A DNA stretch of 64,000 nucleotides from Streptomyces netropsis (GTDB lineage: Bacteria; Actinomycetota; Actinomycetes; Streptomycetales; Streptomycetaceae). The stretch lies in contig NZ_JACHJG010000004.1 in the NCBI RefSeq assembly GCF_014203545.1, forward strand, positions 248,001-312,000. Direction: 5' to 3'. This document shows, one piece after another, positions 1-11,830 of the stretch (position 1 is its first letter; each line of letters opens with the position of its first letter). A program made the position numbers and the translations under genes. The notes beneath the pieces were generated by a model that worked only from the letters and a program-made list of their open reading frames with translations, had not been told where the DNA came from and did no database searches.

Positions 1-277
1 GCAGCTGGTCGTACGTGTCCATGTCCATGAACACGAAGTACTCGCCGTCCATGTACGAGAACTGCATACCGCGCTTGTCGACGGTGGCCGTCTCGACCTT
101 GACGCCGGCGTTGAAGGTCTTGTCGACGACCTTGCCCGACAGCACGTTCTTGAGCTTGGTACGGACGAAGGCGGGGCCCTTGCCGGGCTTGACGTGCTGG
201 AACTCGACGACGGACCAGAGCTGGCCCCCGTCGAGCTTGAGCACCATGCCGTTCTTGAGGTCGTTCGTGGAAGCCAC
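1..277 (-). CDS. efp: Elongation factor P, 3' end cut by window start
   Basis: EF-P binds the ribosome between the P and E sites and relieves stalling at polyproline stretches. The visible 92 codons hold the N-terminal KOW-like domain and the start of the OB domains. The loop that reaches the peptidyl transferase centre reads VKPGKGPAF, with Lys33 at its tip; this PGKGP form is the actinobacterial type, in which the lysine is thought to work without the modification used by enterobacteria. The GTG start was chosen because it gives the usual [10 protein letters not shown] beginning. It lies 48 bp downstream of the M24-like gene on the same strand, the usual actinobacterial order. The C-terminal half lies outside the window. 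Confidence 0.95.
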   Translation of the reverse strand, partial: MASTNDLKNGMVLKLDGGQLWSVVEFQHVKPGKGPAFVRTKLKNVLSGKVVDKTFNAGVKVETATVDKRGMQFSYMDGEYFVFMDMDTYDQL

Positions 278-325
278 GGTTGCGGAATCTCCTGGACTGA
301 AGCTGGTGGAACCAGGAGATGCGCG

Positions 326-1432
326 CTAGAGCGCGAGCAGCTCCTTGGTCGTGATGGTGAGTAGCTCGGGTCCGCCGTCCGCCTCAGGGCGGACGACGAG
401 CGTGTCATCGATCCGGACGCCGCCCCGCCCCGGGAGGTGAACCCCCGGATCTACGGTGACCGGCACGCAAGCGTCCAGTTTACCCATGGCCGAGGGCGCC
501 AACCGAGGGTCCTCGCCGATTTCGAGTCCCACACCGTGGCCGATGCGCGGTCCGAGCCGTTCTCCGTGCCCCGCGCCCTCCAGCACGAGCCGTGCCGCGC
601 GGTCCACTTCGCGGTACGCGGCGCCCGGTGCGAGCGCCTCCCGACCGGCCCGCTGGGCTGCGAACACCTGCTCGTACAGCTCGATCTGCCAGTCCGCCGG
701 GGAGGTGCCGATCACAAAGGTACGGGCCACCTCGCTGCGGTAGCCACGGTAGTCGGCACCCAGGCAGACACTGAGAAAATCGCCTTCCTCGACCCGGCGG
801 TCGGACGGCGGATGACCGACCAGACCCGAATTCGGCCCGGAGCCGACCGAGGTCGGGAAGGCGGGGCCCCGCGCGCCGTGATCGATCAGCCGGCGCTCGA
901 GTTCCAGCGCGAGATGCCGCTCGGTGCGCCCGACGAGGATCGATTCGAGCAGCTCGCCCAGGGCGTGGTCGGCGATCTCCGCGGCGATGCGCAGACTGGA
1001 GATCTCCTCGTCGTCCTTGACCATCCGCTGCTGCTCGACGGCCGTGCCGAGGTCCGCCAGACGCAGCCCGGGCGCGACGGAGCGCAGCGCGCGGTGCCGG
1101 GCCACGGTCAGATGGTGTTCCTCGACCGCGAGCGAGCCCACTTTGGCGGCCACGGCGCGCTCGGCACCCGCGACGGCCGGGTCGCCCTCCGGGGTCGGCA
1201 GCACCACGACCCGCAGGTCCTCGGCGGGCCGGCCGACCGAGGCGTCCGCGTACGGATCGTCGGCGCAGAACAGCACGTCCTGGTCCGGGCCGACGAGCAG
1301 CGCGGCGCCGGAGGGTGCCCCGCCGGCGAGATAGCGGACGTTGGCGTCACCGGAGACGAGGGCGGCCTCGCTGCCGGCCGCCTCGCACCGCTCGCGCAGC
1401 CGCGTGCGCCGTGCCGCGTAGACCTCGGACAT
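326..1432 (-). CDS. M24 family metallopeptidase-like protein (aminopeptidase P fold)
   Basis: The 368-residue protein has an N-terminal creatinase-like domain and a C-terminal pita-bread domain like Xaa-Pro aminopeptidases. The family normally binds two metal ions through Asp, Asp, His, Glu and Glu. Here the matching segments read VCLGADYRGY, RSEVARTF, GHGVGLEI, VTVDPGV and RIDDTLVV, so the first Asp is Cys, the second is Glu and both Glu are Asp; only the His is standard. It may therefore be a weak enzyme or a non-catalytic relative. It sits between the aro genes and efp, where pepQ is found in many actinobacteria. The fold assignment is firm; peptidase activity is not. Confidence 0.85.
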   Translation of the reverse strand: MSEVYAARRTRLRERCEAAGSEAALVSGDANVRYLAGGAPSGAALLVGPDQDVLFCADDPYADASVGRPAEDLRVVVLPTPEGDPAVAGAERAVAAKVGSLAVEEHHLTVARHRALRSVAPGLRLADLGTAVEQQRMVKDDEEISSLRIAAEIADHALGELLESILVGRTERHLALELERRLIDHGARGPAFPTSVGSGPNSGLVGHPPSDRRVEEGDFLSVCLGADYRGYRSEVARTFVIGTSPADWQIELYEQVFAAQRAGREALAPGAAYREVDRAARLVLEGAGHGERLGPRIGHGVGLEIGEDPRLAPSAMGKLDACVPVTVDPGVHLPGRGGVRIDDTLVVRPEADGGPELLTITTKELLAL

Positions 1433-1514
1433 GCTTCCGAGCGTACGGTCAGGCGCCGTGGGCGGCCGTTCCAGCGCGTCCGACCGAGGGCCGACCGGCA
1501 GCAGCCCCGCGGGT

Positions 1515-2258
1515 CTACCAGCTGGGCGGGCTGCTCAGTGAGCGGGCGACCACGTCGTCGAGGAGCCGGGCCGTGGTGGTGACGTCCTGCTGGGAGTTGT
1601 CGATGATGGGCAGACCGGAGCCGTACCAGCCGGCCATGCGGCCGTGGATCCGGGCGACCTCCTCGTCGCTGAGGCGGCGGTTGCCGCTGCGCGCGGCGTT
1701 GCGCTCCAGGACGACCTCGAGGCCCGGCAGCAGCACCACGGGCAGCAGACCGGGGCCGACGTGCCGCTTCCAGCCGCCGAGGCCCACGACGGGCCGGTCG
1801 GGGAAGACCGCGTCGTCGAGGATGCAGGAAATGCCGTTGGCCAGGAAGTTGCGGGCCGCGAAGCCGCAGGTGCGGCGGGCGAGCCGGTACTGGGCCTCGG
1901 AGTGGTCGTTCCACCCCGACTGCGGGTCCGCGAAGCCGGAGCGCACCCATTCGCGTACGTCGTCGAGGCTGATGTGGGCCGTGGGCACCCGGCGGGTGTC
2001 GGCCCAGTGCCGGGCCACGGTGGTCTTGCCCGCGCCCGCCGGACCGATGAGCAGCACCGCGACGGCGGCGACGGAGGGGTCGGCGACGGCCGTGGCCAAC
2101 GGGAAGTGTCCGGTGACGGTTGCCCCGGGCGGGGTCACGGGGGGCGTCACGGGTGGGGTCCCGGCCGGTACCGGCACGGCAGGGGGCCACCCCGGGGCCT
2201 GGGGAGGCTGCGCCGGGGGGTGGGAGGGGGGCAGCGGCGGTCCCACAGGGTGCTGCAT
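1515..2258 (-). CDS. P-loop ATPase/kinase-like protein
   Basis: The 247-residue protein starts with about 45 residues rich in proline and glycine, with repeated TPPV units, followed by a compact P-loop NTPase domain. The Walker A motif GPAGAGKT lies near residue 73. Later segments (HISLDDVREW, FLANGISCILDDAVF, GNRRLSDEEVARIHGRM) resemble small kinases that phosphorylate a metabolite or nucleotide, as in the Zeta-toxin/AAA_33 group. The substrate cannot be told from sequence. It lies downstream of aroQ on the same strand, separated by a strong palindrome, so it is probably transcribed on its own. The start ATG has GGAG nine bases upstream. Confidence 0.8.
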   Translation of the reverse strand: MQHPVGPPLPPSHPPAQPPQAPGWPPAVPVPAGTPPVTPPVTPPGATVTGHFPLATAVADPSVAAVAVLLIGPAGAGKTTVARHWADTRRVPTAHISLDDVREWVRSGFADPQSGWNDHSEAQYRLARRTCGFAARNFLANGISCILDDAVFPDRPVVGLGGWKRHVGPGLLPVVLLPGLEVVLERNAARSGNRRLSDEEVARIHGRMAGWYGSGLPIIDNSQQDVTTTARLLDDVVARSLSSPPSW

Positions 2259-2374
2259 CCGGTGGCACTCCGTCTCGTTCGGGCGCGGGGCAGTGGGGCA
2301 GTGGGGCTTCCCCGGTCCCTCCCCCAGCTACCGGGGGCTCCGCCCCCAGACCCCCGGACCGCGCTGCGCGCGGT

Positions 2375-2426
2375 GTCCTCAATCGCCGGACGGGCTGATT
2401 CTTCAGCCCGTCCGGCGATTGAGGAC
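2375..2426. repeat. Intergenic palindrome, 24-bp perfect stem
   Basis: Two 24-nt arms, 2375-2398 and 2403-2426, are perfectly complementary around a 4-nt loop. The arm contains the core CGCCGGACGGGCTG, which recurs in the palindrome at 18134-18203. It lies downstream of aroQ and upstream of the P-loop gene, so it can act as a terminator on either strand. Repetition of the core at two unrelated loci points to a dispersed repeat family rather than a simple terminator. Confidence 0.85.
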
Positions 2427-2539
2427 CGGGGTCCGGGGCAGAGCCCCGGGAAACGGCGAAAGGGCGGGACCGGGGCCGAAACCCGACGGGAGCGTACCCG
2501 AGAGTAAGCGCCCGCCTCTCCCTAGGGGCAACGCCCGCG

Positions 2540-4620
<2,081 letters not shown>

Positions 4621-4624
<4 letters not shown>

Positions 4625-5805
4625 TTGATGGCCAGGTTGTCGAGGTAGCCGCGGACGTTGCGGCGGGTCTCGGTGACGCTGTCGCCGCCGAACTTCTCGA
4701 CGACCGCGTCCGCCAGGACGAGCGCCACCATGGCCTCGGCGACGATGCCGGCGGCCGGGACGGCACAGACGTCGGAGCGCTGGTGGTGTGCCTGCGTCGC
4801 CTCGCCGGTGACGACGTCGACGGTGGCCAGCGCGCGCGGGACGGTTGCGATCGGCTTCATCGCGGCCCGGACGCGCAGCAGCTCACCCGTGGTCAGACCG
4901 CCCTCGGTGCCGCCGGAGCGGCCCGAGGTGCGACGGATGCCGTCCTCGGTGGCCACGATCTCGTCGTGCGCCTTGGAGCCGGGCACCCGGGCCAGCTCGA
5001 AGCCGTCGCCGACCTCGACGCCCTTGATGGCCTGAATGCCCATCAGAGCGGCGGCCAGGCGGGCGTCCAGACGCCGGTCCCAGTGGACGTGCGAGCCGAG
5101 GCCGACCGGCACGCCGTAGGCGAGGACCTCGACGACGCCACCGAGGGTGTCGCCGTCCTTGTGGGCCTGGTCGATCTCGGCGACCATCGCCTTCGACGCG
5201 TCGGCGTCCAGGCAGCGCACCGGATCGGCGTCGAGCCGCTCGACGTCGGAGGGCTTGGGGTAGACGCCGTACGGGGCCTTGGCCGCCGCCAGCTCCACCA
5301 CGTGCGAGACGATCTCGATGCCGGCCGTCTCCTTGAGGAAGGAACGGGCGACGGCGCCGAGGGCGACGCGGGCGGCGGTCTCACGGGCGGAGGCGCGCTC
5401 CAGGACCGGCCGGGCCTCGTCGAAACCGTACTTCTGCATGCCCGCGAGGTCGGCGTGACCGGGGCGGGGGCGGGTCAGCGGGGCGTTGCGGGCCAGCGAG
5501 GCGAGCTCGTCGGGGTCCACCGGGTCGGCCGCCATGACCTTTTCCCACTTGGGCCACTCGGTGTTGCCCACCATGACCGCGATCGGGGAGCCCATGGACA
5601 GGCCGTGGCGGACACCGCCGAGGAAGGTGATCTCGTCGCGCTCGAACTTCATGCGCGCGCCGCGCCCATAGCCGAGGCGCCGTCGGGCCAGGTGGTCCGC
5701 CACCATGTCGGTGGTGATCGGCACGCCGGCGGGAAGGCCCTCCAGCGTCGCCACGAGTGCGGGGCCGTGCGACTCCCCGGCCGTCAGCCAGCGCAACCTG
5801 CTCAA
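4621..5805 (-). CDS. aroC: Chorismate synthase
   Basis: This 394-residue enzyme removes phosphate from EPSP to give chorismate, using reduced FMN. Diagnostic segments are [13 protein letters not shown] at the N-terminus, [33 protein letters not shown] and [13 protein letters not shown] chose the TTG at 5805 as start: the protein then begins [13 protein letters not shown], as in relatives, and AGAGGAG-type bases lie five to nine nucleotides upstream. A longer in-frame reading to 5835 has no such support. It heads the coupled aroC-aroK-aroB-aroQ set; EPSP synthase (aroA) is not in the window. Confidence 0.96.
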
Positions 5806-5976
5806 CGGGACTCCTCTTGCTCGCGCCTGGATCATGCGGTGGCGTGTCCGGAGCGCGTGCGCGGCCCGGGCCCGCCACCTCAGATCCTCCCACGACCCGG
5901 AGCCCTGTCCGGCAGCCGGTCCGGGTTGTGGACCGGTCGCGTCGGCTCCGGGAACGGGCCGGGGGCCGGTCGCGGG

Positions 5977-6822
5977 TCAGGCCGTACGGGCCGCGAGGGC
6001 CGCCTCGCCCGCCGCGCGCATCGCGGCCAGCGGGGCGGTGGGGCACCCGGTCATCTGCTCGACCTGCAGCACCGCCTGGTGCACCAGCAGGTCCAGACCG
6101 CCGAGGATCGCGCCGCCGCGGCCCGCCCAGGCGGCCGCCAGCGGGGTCGGCCACGGCTCGTACAGCACGTCGAAGAGCGTGCCGGGGTGCTCCGGGACGT
6201 CGGCCGCGAGGCCGTCCGTGGCACCGGCCGGGGTGGTCGCGACGACCAGCGGCGCGCCGAGGCCCTCGGCGGCGCGGCTCCAGTCGGCGGTGCGGACGGC
6301 GACGCCGAGCCGCTCGCCCCAGTGCCGCATCTCGGCGGCGCGCTCGGCGCTGCGGACGTACGCGGTGACCTCGCCGGTGCAGATCCGGGCGAGGGCGGCG
6401 AGGGCGGAGGAGGCCGTGGCCCCGGCGCCGAGGACGGTGGCGGAGCCGACCTTCTCGACGCCGCGCTCGCGCAGCGCCGCCGCGATGCCGGGGATGTCGG
6501 TGTTGTCGCCGAGGCGACGGCCGTCGTCGGTGAGGACGACGGTGTTGACGGCCTCGACGGACTCGGCCGTGGCGCTGATCCCGTCCAGCAGCGGGATGAC
6601 GGCCCGCTTGAGCGGCATGGTCAGGGAGAGCCCCGCCCAGGCGCCGTCGAGCCCTTCCAGGAAGCCGGGCAGCGCGGCCTCGTCGACCTCGAAGCGGTCG
6701 TAGGTCCACTCCCCCAGGCCCAGCTCGGCGTACGCGGCCCGGTGCAGGACCGGGGAGAGCGAGTGGGCGATCGGCGAACCGAGCACCGCCGCCCGGCGGC
6801 GGTGCTCCCTCGGGTCACTCAT
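5977..6822 (-). CDS. aroE: Shikimate dehydrogenase
   Basis: This 281-residue enzyme reduces 3-dehydroshikimate to shikimate with NADPH. The substrate site SPIAHSLSPVLH and LTMPLKR (catalytic Lys, near residue 72) are in the N-terminal domain. EAVNTVVL and the nucleotide-binding loop VLGAGATASSAL follow in the Rossmann domain. Its ATG overlaps the stop of mltG as ATGA, so the two are translated together. About 170 bp separates it from aroC; I see no gene in that gap. Confidence 0.94.
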   Translation of the reverse strand: MSDPREHRRRAAVLGSPIAHSLSPVLHRAAYAELGLGEWTYDRFEVDEAALPGFLEGLDGAWAGLSLTMPLKRAVIPLLDGISATAESVEAVNTVVLTDDGRRLGDNTDIPGIAAALRERGVEKVGSATVLGAGATASSALAALARICTGEVTAYVRSAERAAEMRHWGERLGVAVRTADWSRAAEGLGAPLVVATTPAGATDGLAADVPEHPGTLFDVLYEPWPTPLAAAWAGRGGAILGGLDLLVHQAVLQVEQMTGCPTAPLAAMRAAGEAALAARTA

Positions 6823-8567
6823 CCCTGCTTCTTCGCCTTCTGGCTGTCGTTGAACTCGTCCACGAGCTTCTGGTGTTCCTTGAGGTTCTTGGTGAACCGC
6901 GTCTTCCCGTCGATGGAGACGAAGTAGTACCAGTCGCCGGCCTCGGGATCCATCGCGGCCTTGAGCGCCTCGGCTCCGGGGTTGCCGATGGGACCGGGAG
7001 TCAGACCTCGGTAGAAGTACGTGTTGTACGGGTGGTCGAAGGACCGGAGCTGCTTGGGACTGAGGTCCAGCTTGCTCTGGTTCTTCAGGTAGTTGTACGT
7101 CGAGTCGAACTCCAGCTTGCCGTTCGTCTCGACGTTGGTCGGCTTGAGGCGGTTGTATATGACGCGCGCCATCTTGCGGAAGTCATCACTCGTCATGCCT
7201 TCCGCGTTGACCATGCTCGCCACGGTGATGAGCTGGAGCGGGGACTTCAGGCCCAGTTCCTTGGCCTTGCCCTCCAGGTCTTCCTTGGCGTAGTTCTCCT
7301 TGGCCCGCGCGACCATCTGCTTGAGGATGACCTCCGGCTTGGTGCCCTTGGCCGCGCTGTACTGCGACGGGTAGAGGAAGCCCTCGAGCGGATCCTTGAT
7401 CTTCGGGTCGCTGTTGGCCCACTCGGGCAGCCCGAGGTTCTTCACCTGGCTGGTGGCGACGTCCTTGGTCGTGCCCTGCTTCAGACCGAGCTTCTGGTCG
7501 ATAGCGGCGTAGATCTGGACGGCCCGGCGCCCCTCACCGATGGTGAGGAAGTTCCCGGTGTGGGTCATCATCGCGACGGCCGCCGAACCCGACATCTCCT
7601 TGCGGAGGGTATAGGTGCCCGGCTGGATGGCCACGCCCTTGCCGGCGGCCGCGGTGAAGGCGCCGACGCTCTTGACCACGCCCGCCTTCTCCAGGACCTG
7701 GCCCATCCCGGTCAGGCTGGAACCCTTGGGGATCTCGACCTGGACCTCGCCGCTGCCCTCGCCCGAGTAGTCGGGGGCTGCACCGAAGTGGGTCTGCCAG
7801 TAGTCGTAGGCGAGGTAGCCGCCACCGCCCACGACGCCGACGAGTACGACGGCGACGAGCAGGCAGGCCGTGCCGCTGCGGCGCTTGGTCTTGCCCTTGG
7901 CCTTGCCTTTGCCCTTGCCGCGACGGTCGCGACGGCCCTCGTCGCGGGGGTCGTCCGCGCCGTCGGGGTCGTCGGCACCGGTGAAGAAGGGGTGCTTCTC
8001 CTCTTCGGGCTCGGGCTCCTGCTCCTGCTCGGACTCCGGGCGCCATTCCTCATGCTGCCCGGTGTCATGCGCCTGCTGCGGCACACCGGGACGCGGCTGC
8101 TGATGCTGCCCCGTCTGGTGCGGCTGCTCGTGCTGGCCGGTGTGGTGGGGCTGCTGATGCTGACCCGTGTGGTGGGGCTGCTGATGCTGGCCGGTGTCGT
8201 GCGGCTGCTGGTGCTGACCCGTGTGATGGGGCTGCTGATGCTGCCCAGTCTGGTGGGGCTGCTGGTGCTGACCGGTGTGGTGGTCCTGCTGCTGCGGGTA
8301 GCCGTCGGGCGTGCCGTAGTAGTCCTGGCGGCCGTACTGCTCCCCCGGGGTCGCACCGTACGGACCCCCCGCGCTCTGCGAGGGGTCCCAGCCGTACTGC
8401 TGTTCCGGATACTGCTGCTGTTCGGGGTACTGCTGACCGTACGGAGGCTGCGACTGCTGCTGCGGCTGTTGCTGCGGATACTGCTGCCCGTTGTATCCCT
8501 GGTCCCCGTACAGAGGGTCCTCGGGATGCCACGGTTGGGAGCCGGAGCCCCGGCCATACTCAGTCAT
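6819..8567 (-). CDS. mltG: Endolytic transglycosylase MltG with a repeat-rich cytoplasmic tail
   Basis: MltG cuts nascent glycan strands at the membrane and ends peptidoglycan polymerisation. The 582-residue protein has three parts. The N-terminal 200 or so residues are Gln/His/Pro/Tyr-rich and probably cytoplasmic, with about eight 9-residue units of the type HxTGQHQQP. A single membrane helix (LLVAVVLVGVVGGGGYLAY) follows near residue 250, then the extracellular YceG/LysM-like and catalytic domains. VASMVNAEGM matches the active-site segment that reads ASIVEKE in E. coli, and RVIYNRL, DSTYNY and TPGPIGNPG are conserved. The ATG at 8567 has AGGGGA upstream; a longer reading to 8666 does not. 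Confidence 0.93.
   Translation of the reverse strand: MTEYGRGSGSQPWHPEDPLYGDQGYNGQQYPQQQPQQQSQPPYGQQYPEQQQYPEQQYGWDPSQSAGGPYGATPGEQYGRQDYYGTPDGYPQQQDHHTGQHQQPHQTGQHQQPHHTGQHQQPHDTGQHQQPHHTGQHQQPHHTGQHEQPHQTGQHQQPRPGVPQQAHDTGQHEEWRPESEQEQEPEPEEEKHPFFTGADDPDGADDPRDEGRRDRRGKGKGKAKGKTKRRSGTACLLVAVVLVGVVGGGGYLAYDYWQTHFGAAPDYSGEGSGEVQVEIPKGSSLTGMGQVLEKAGVVKSVGAFTAAAGKGVAIQPGTYTLRKEMSGSAAVAMMTHTGNFLTIGEGRRAVQIYAAIDQKLGLKQGTTKDVATSQVKNLGLPEWANSDPKIKDPLEGFLYPSQYSAAKGTKPEVILKQMVARAKENYAKEDLEGKAKELGLKSPLQLITVASMVNAEGMTSDDFRKMARVIYNRLKPTNVETNGKLEFDSTYNYLKNQSKLDLSPKQLRSFDHPYNTYFYRGLTPGPIGNPGAEALKAAMDPEAGDWYYFVSIDGKTRFTKNLKEHQKLVDEFNDSQKAKKQG
8050..8290 (-). repeat. Tandem 27-bp repeats in the mltG 5' coding region
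   Basis: About eight imperfect copies of a 27-bp unit encode HxTGQHQQP. The variable second position is His, Asp or Gln, and one copy reads HEQP. A ninth, diverged unit (AHDTGQHEEW) ends the array. Copy number in such arrays commonly varies between strains through slippage. Confidence 0.85.
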
Positions 8568-8693
8568 CGATCCCCTAGAGCCGCACAGCGGCAGCCGGTG
8601 AGCGCTCCGTGGAGTACACGTTCGATGCGTCCGGTCCTGTACGGAAGACGTTCGAACGGCTGCCATGTCGCGCGGAACGTTACCGTATCGCGA

Positions 8694-9158
8694 TCAGATG
8701 ACCACTTCTACGGGTTCACCCGGAGGACGACCGGAGATCTTCTCGATCTCCAGGGCGTTCTGCAGAATGATCACAGCCGCCGCCTGGTCGACGACGGAGC
8801 GGCCCTTCTTGGAGTTGACCCCGGAGGCCCGGAGGCCCTGCGTGGCCGTGACCGTCGTCATCCGCTCGTCGACCAGTCTGACCGGTACGGGAGCGATGCG
8901 CCGGGCCATCTCCTTGGCGAAGGTCCGCACCTTGGCCGCCGCCGGGCCTTCCCGCCCGCTCAGCGAGCGGGGCAGGCCGACCACGACCTCGACGGGTTCG
9001 TATTCCTCGACAATCGCCGCCAGCCGCTTGTGAGCTGACGGGATGTCACGTCCGGGGACGGTCTCGACCGGGGTGGCGAGGACCCCGTCGGGGTCGCACG
9101 AGGCGACCCCGATCCGGGCGTCCCCGACGTCGACGGCGATCCGCCTGCCGCGTCGCAC
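8694..9158 (-). CDS. ruvX: RuvX/YqgF-family nuclease
   Basis: The 154-residue protein has an RNase H-like fold. Members act as putative Holliday junction resolvases and process the 5' end of pre-16S rRNA in E. coli. AVDVGDARIGVA at the N-terminus carries the first catalytic Asp, VVVGLPRSLSG and PVRLVDERMTTV are the other motifs, and DQAAAVIILQ ends the domain. It begins with GTG two bases after the alaS stop, in the usual alaS-ruvX-mltG-aroE order. Confidence 0.92.
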   Translation of the reverse strand: MRRGRRIAVDVGDARIGVASCDPDGVLATPVETVPGRDIPSAHKRLAAIVEEYEPVEVVVGLPRSLSGREGPAAAKVRTFAKEMARRIAPVPVRLVDERMTTVTATQGLRASGVNSKKGRSVVDQAAAVIILQNALEIEKISGRPPGEPVEVVI

Positions 9159-9160
9159 GA

Positions 9161-11830
9161 TCAGGCCGCCTCGGCGACGAGACGCTCGACGGCGGCCATG
9201 GCCTCGTCGAGAGCGTCGGCGTTCTGGCCGCCGCCCTGGGCGACGTCCGGCTTGCCGCCGCCTCCGCCACCGAGCGTCTTGGCGGCCGTACGCACCAGGT
9301 CACCGGCCTTGAGCCCACGCTCGCGCGCGGCCTCGTTGGTGGCGATCACGGTCAGCGGGCGGCCGTTCACCACGGTGAACAGCGCGACCACGGCGGCGCG
9401 GCCACCCTGGATCCGGCCCCGGACGTCGAGGACGAGCTTGCGCAGGTCGTCGGCGCCCGTGCCGTCCGGCACCCGGCCGACGGCCAGCGCCACGCCCCGG
9501 ACGTCCTTGGCACCCTCGGCGAGACCGGCGGCGGCCTGGAGCACCTTCTCGGCGCGGAACCGCTCGATCTCCTTCTCGGCGTCCTTCAGCTTGGCGAGCA
9601 TCCCGGAGATCTTCTCCGGCAGCTCCTCCGGACGGCCCTTGACCAGGTCCGTCAGCTGGGAGACGACCGTGTGCTCACGGGCGAGGAAGTTGTAGGCGTC
9701 CACGCCGACGAGGGCCTCGACACGGCGCACACCGGAGCCGATGGAGGACTCGCCGAGCAGCTTCACCAGACCGAGCTGGGCGGTGTTGTGCACGTGCGTG
9801 CCGCCGCACAGCTCCTTGGAGAAGTCGCCGATGGTCACGACGCGCACCCGGTCGCCGTACTTCTCGCCGAACTCGGCGATGGCGCCCTGCTTCTTGGCGT
9901 CCTCCATGCTCATGACCTCGGCGTGCACGTCGAGCTCACGGGAGAGGACCTCGTTGATCCGCTGCTCCACGTCCGTGAGGACGGTGCCCGGCACGGCGGC
10001 CGGGGAGCCGAAGTCGAAGCGGAAGCGGCCGGGCGAGTTCTCCGAACCGGCCTGGGCGGCCGTCGGGCCGAGGGCGTCGCGCAGCGCCTGGTGGGTGAGG
10101 TGGGTGGCGCTGTGGGCGCGGGCGATGGCCCGGCGGCGCCGCACGTCGATCTGGGCGTACACGGACGAGCCGACCGTGACCTCGCCGACCTGGACGACGC
10201 CCTTGTGGACGCTGACGCCGGGCACGGGCTGCTGGACGTCGCGGATCTCCACGACGGCACCGGTGTCGAGCCGGATCCGGCCCTGGTCGGCGAGCTGGCC
10301 GCCGCCCTCGGCGTAGAAGGGGGTGCGGTCGAGGACGACCTCGACCTCGTCGCCCTCCTGGGCGGCCGGCGACGGCACGCCGTCGACCAGCAGACCGACG
10401 ACGGTGGACTCGCCCTCGGTGTCGGTGTAGCCGGTGAAGACGGTGGAGCCTGCGGTGTCGGCGACCGCGCGGTAGGCGGAGACGTCGGCGTGGCCGGTCT
10501 TCTTGGCCTTGGCGTCGGCCTTGGCCCGCTCCCGCTGCTCCTTCATCAGACGGCGGAAGCCGTCCTCGTCCACGGACAGCCCCTGCTCGGCGGCCATCTC
10601 CAGGGTGAGGTCGATCGGGAAGCCCCACGTGTCGTGCAGCAGGAACGCCTTGTCGCCGGCGAGGACCGTGCCGCCGGCGGCCTTGGTCTCGGTGACGGCG
10701 GTGTCGAGGATGTTGGTGCCGCCCTTGAGGGCCTTGAGGAACGCGGCCTCCTCGGCGAGGGCGACGGTCTCGATGCGCTTGCGGTCGGTGAGGAGCTCCG
10801 GGTACTGCTCGCCCATCGTCGTGAGCACGGTGTCGACCAGCTCGGCGACGACCGGGCCGGTGGCGCCGAGCAGACGCATGTTGCGGACGGCGCGGCGCAT
10901 GATGCGGCGCAGGACGTAGCCACGGCCCTCGTTGCCGGGGGTGACGCCGTCGCCGATGAGCATGACGGAGGTGCGCATGTGGTCGGCGACCACGCGCAGC
11001 GACACGTCGGTGCCGTGGGCGGCGCCGTAGCGGACACCGGTCAGCTCGGTGGCCTTGTCCATGACGACGCGCAGGGTGTCGGTCTCGTACATGTTCTGCA
11101 CGCCCTGCAGGATCATCGCCAGGCGCTCGAGGCCGAGACCGGTGTCGATGTTCTTGCTGGGCAGGTCGCCGAGGATCGGGAAGTTCTCCTTGTCCTCGCC
11201 GGCGCCGCGCTCGTACTGCATGAAGACCAGGTTCCAGATCTCCACGTACCGCTCGTCGTTGACGGCCGGGCCGCCCTCGACGCCGAACTCGGGGCCGCGG
11301 TCGTAGTTGATCTCGGAGCAGGGACCGCACGGGCCGGGGACGCCCATGGACCAGTAGTTGTCCTTCTTGCCCAGGCGCTGGATGCGCTCGGCGGGCACGC
11401 CGACGACGTCGCGCCAGATGCGCTCGGCCTCGTCGTCCTCGAGGTAGACGGTGATCCAGAGCTTCTCGGGCTCCAGGCCGTAGCCACCGTCCGCCACGGA
11501 GCTGGTGAGCAGCTCCCAGGCGTACTTGATGGCGCCTTCCTTGAAGTAGTCCCCGAAGGAGAAGTTGCCGCACATCTGGAAGAACGTGCCGTGGCGGGTG
11601 GTCTTGCCGACCTCTTCGATGTCCGGGGTGCGGACGCACTTCTGCACGCTGGTGGCGCGCGGGAAGGGCGGCTTGACCTCGCCGAGGAAGTACGGCTTGA
11701 AGGGCACCATGCCCGCGGGGACCAGCAGCAGGGTCGGGTCGTCCGCGATGAGCGACGCCGACGGCACGACGGTGTGCCCGCGCTCCTCGAAGAAGCGCAG
11801 CCAGCGGCGGCGGATTTCAGCCGACTCCAT
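9161..11830 (-). CDS. alaS: Alanyl-tRNA synthetase
   Basis: This 889-residue class II synthetase charges tRNA-Ala. The N-terminal catalytic domain has [31 protein letters not shown] and GPCGPCSEI. The editing domain holds [16 protein letters not shown] and CGGTHV (zinc/editing residues), and the C-Ala region [15 protein letters not shown] is present. The ATG at 11830 gives the standard start [16 protein letters not shown], with AAAGAGGA upstream. In-frame sequence further upstream belongs to other genes. The start overlaps the stop of the small upstream gene as ATGA. Confidence 0.97.
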   Translation of the reverse strand: MESAEIRRRWLRFFEERGHTVVPSASLIADDPTLLLVPAGMVPFKPYFLGEVKPPFPRATSVQKCVRTPDIEEVGKTTRHGTFFQMCGNFSFGDYFKEGAIKYAWELLTSSVADGGYGLEPEKLWITVYLEDDEAERIWRDVVGVPAERIQRLGKKDNYWSMGVPGPCGPCSEINYDRGPEFGVEGGPAVNDERYVEIWNLVFMQYERGAGEDKENFPILGDLPSKNIDTGLGLERLAMILQGVQNMYETDTLRVVMDKATELTGVRYGAAHGTDVSLRVVADHMRTSVMLIGDGVTPGNEGRGYVLRRIMRRAVRNMRLLGATGPVVAELVDTVLTTMGEQYPELLTDRKRIETVALAEEAAFLKALKGGTNILDTAVTETKAAGGTVLAGDKAFLLHDTWGFPIDLTLEMAAEQGLSVDEDGFRRLMKEQRERAKADAKAKKTGHADVSAYRAVADTAGSTVFTGYTDTEGESTVVGLLVDGVPSPAAQEGDEVEVVLDRTPFYAEGGGQLADQGRIRLDTGAVVEIRDVQQPVPGVSVHKGVVQVGEVTVGSSVYAQIDVRRRRAIARAHSATHLTHQALRDALGPTAAQAGSENSPGRFRFDFGSPAAVPGTVLTDVEQRINEVLSRELDVHAEVMSMEDAKKQGAIAEFGEKYGDRVRVVTIGDFSKELCGGTHVHNTAQLGLVKLLGESSIGSGVRRVEALVGVDAYNFLAREHTVVSQLTDLVKGRPEELPEKISGMLAKLKDAEKEIERFRAEKVLQAAAGLAEGAKDVRGVALAVGRVPDGTGADDLRKLVLDVRGRIQGGRAAVVALFTVVNGRPLTVIATNEAARERGLKAGDLVRTAAKTLGGGGGGKPDVAQGGGQNADALDEAMAAVERLVAEAA

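Noticed and set aside
6873-9038. Long plus-strand frame over mltG and ruvX with Leu-rich repeats
   Set aside because: The repeats are the reverse of the MltG repeat codons; no ribosome binding site or domain is present.
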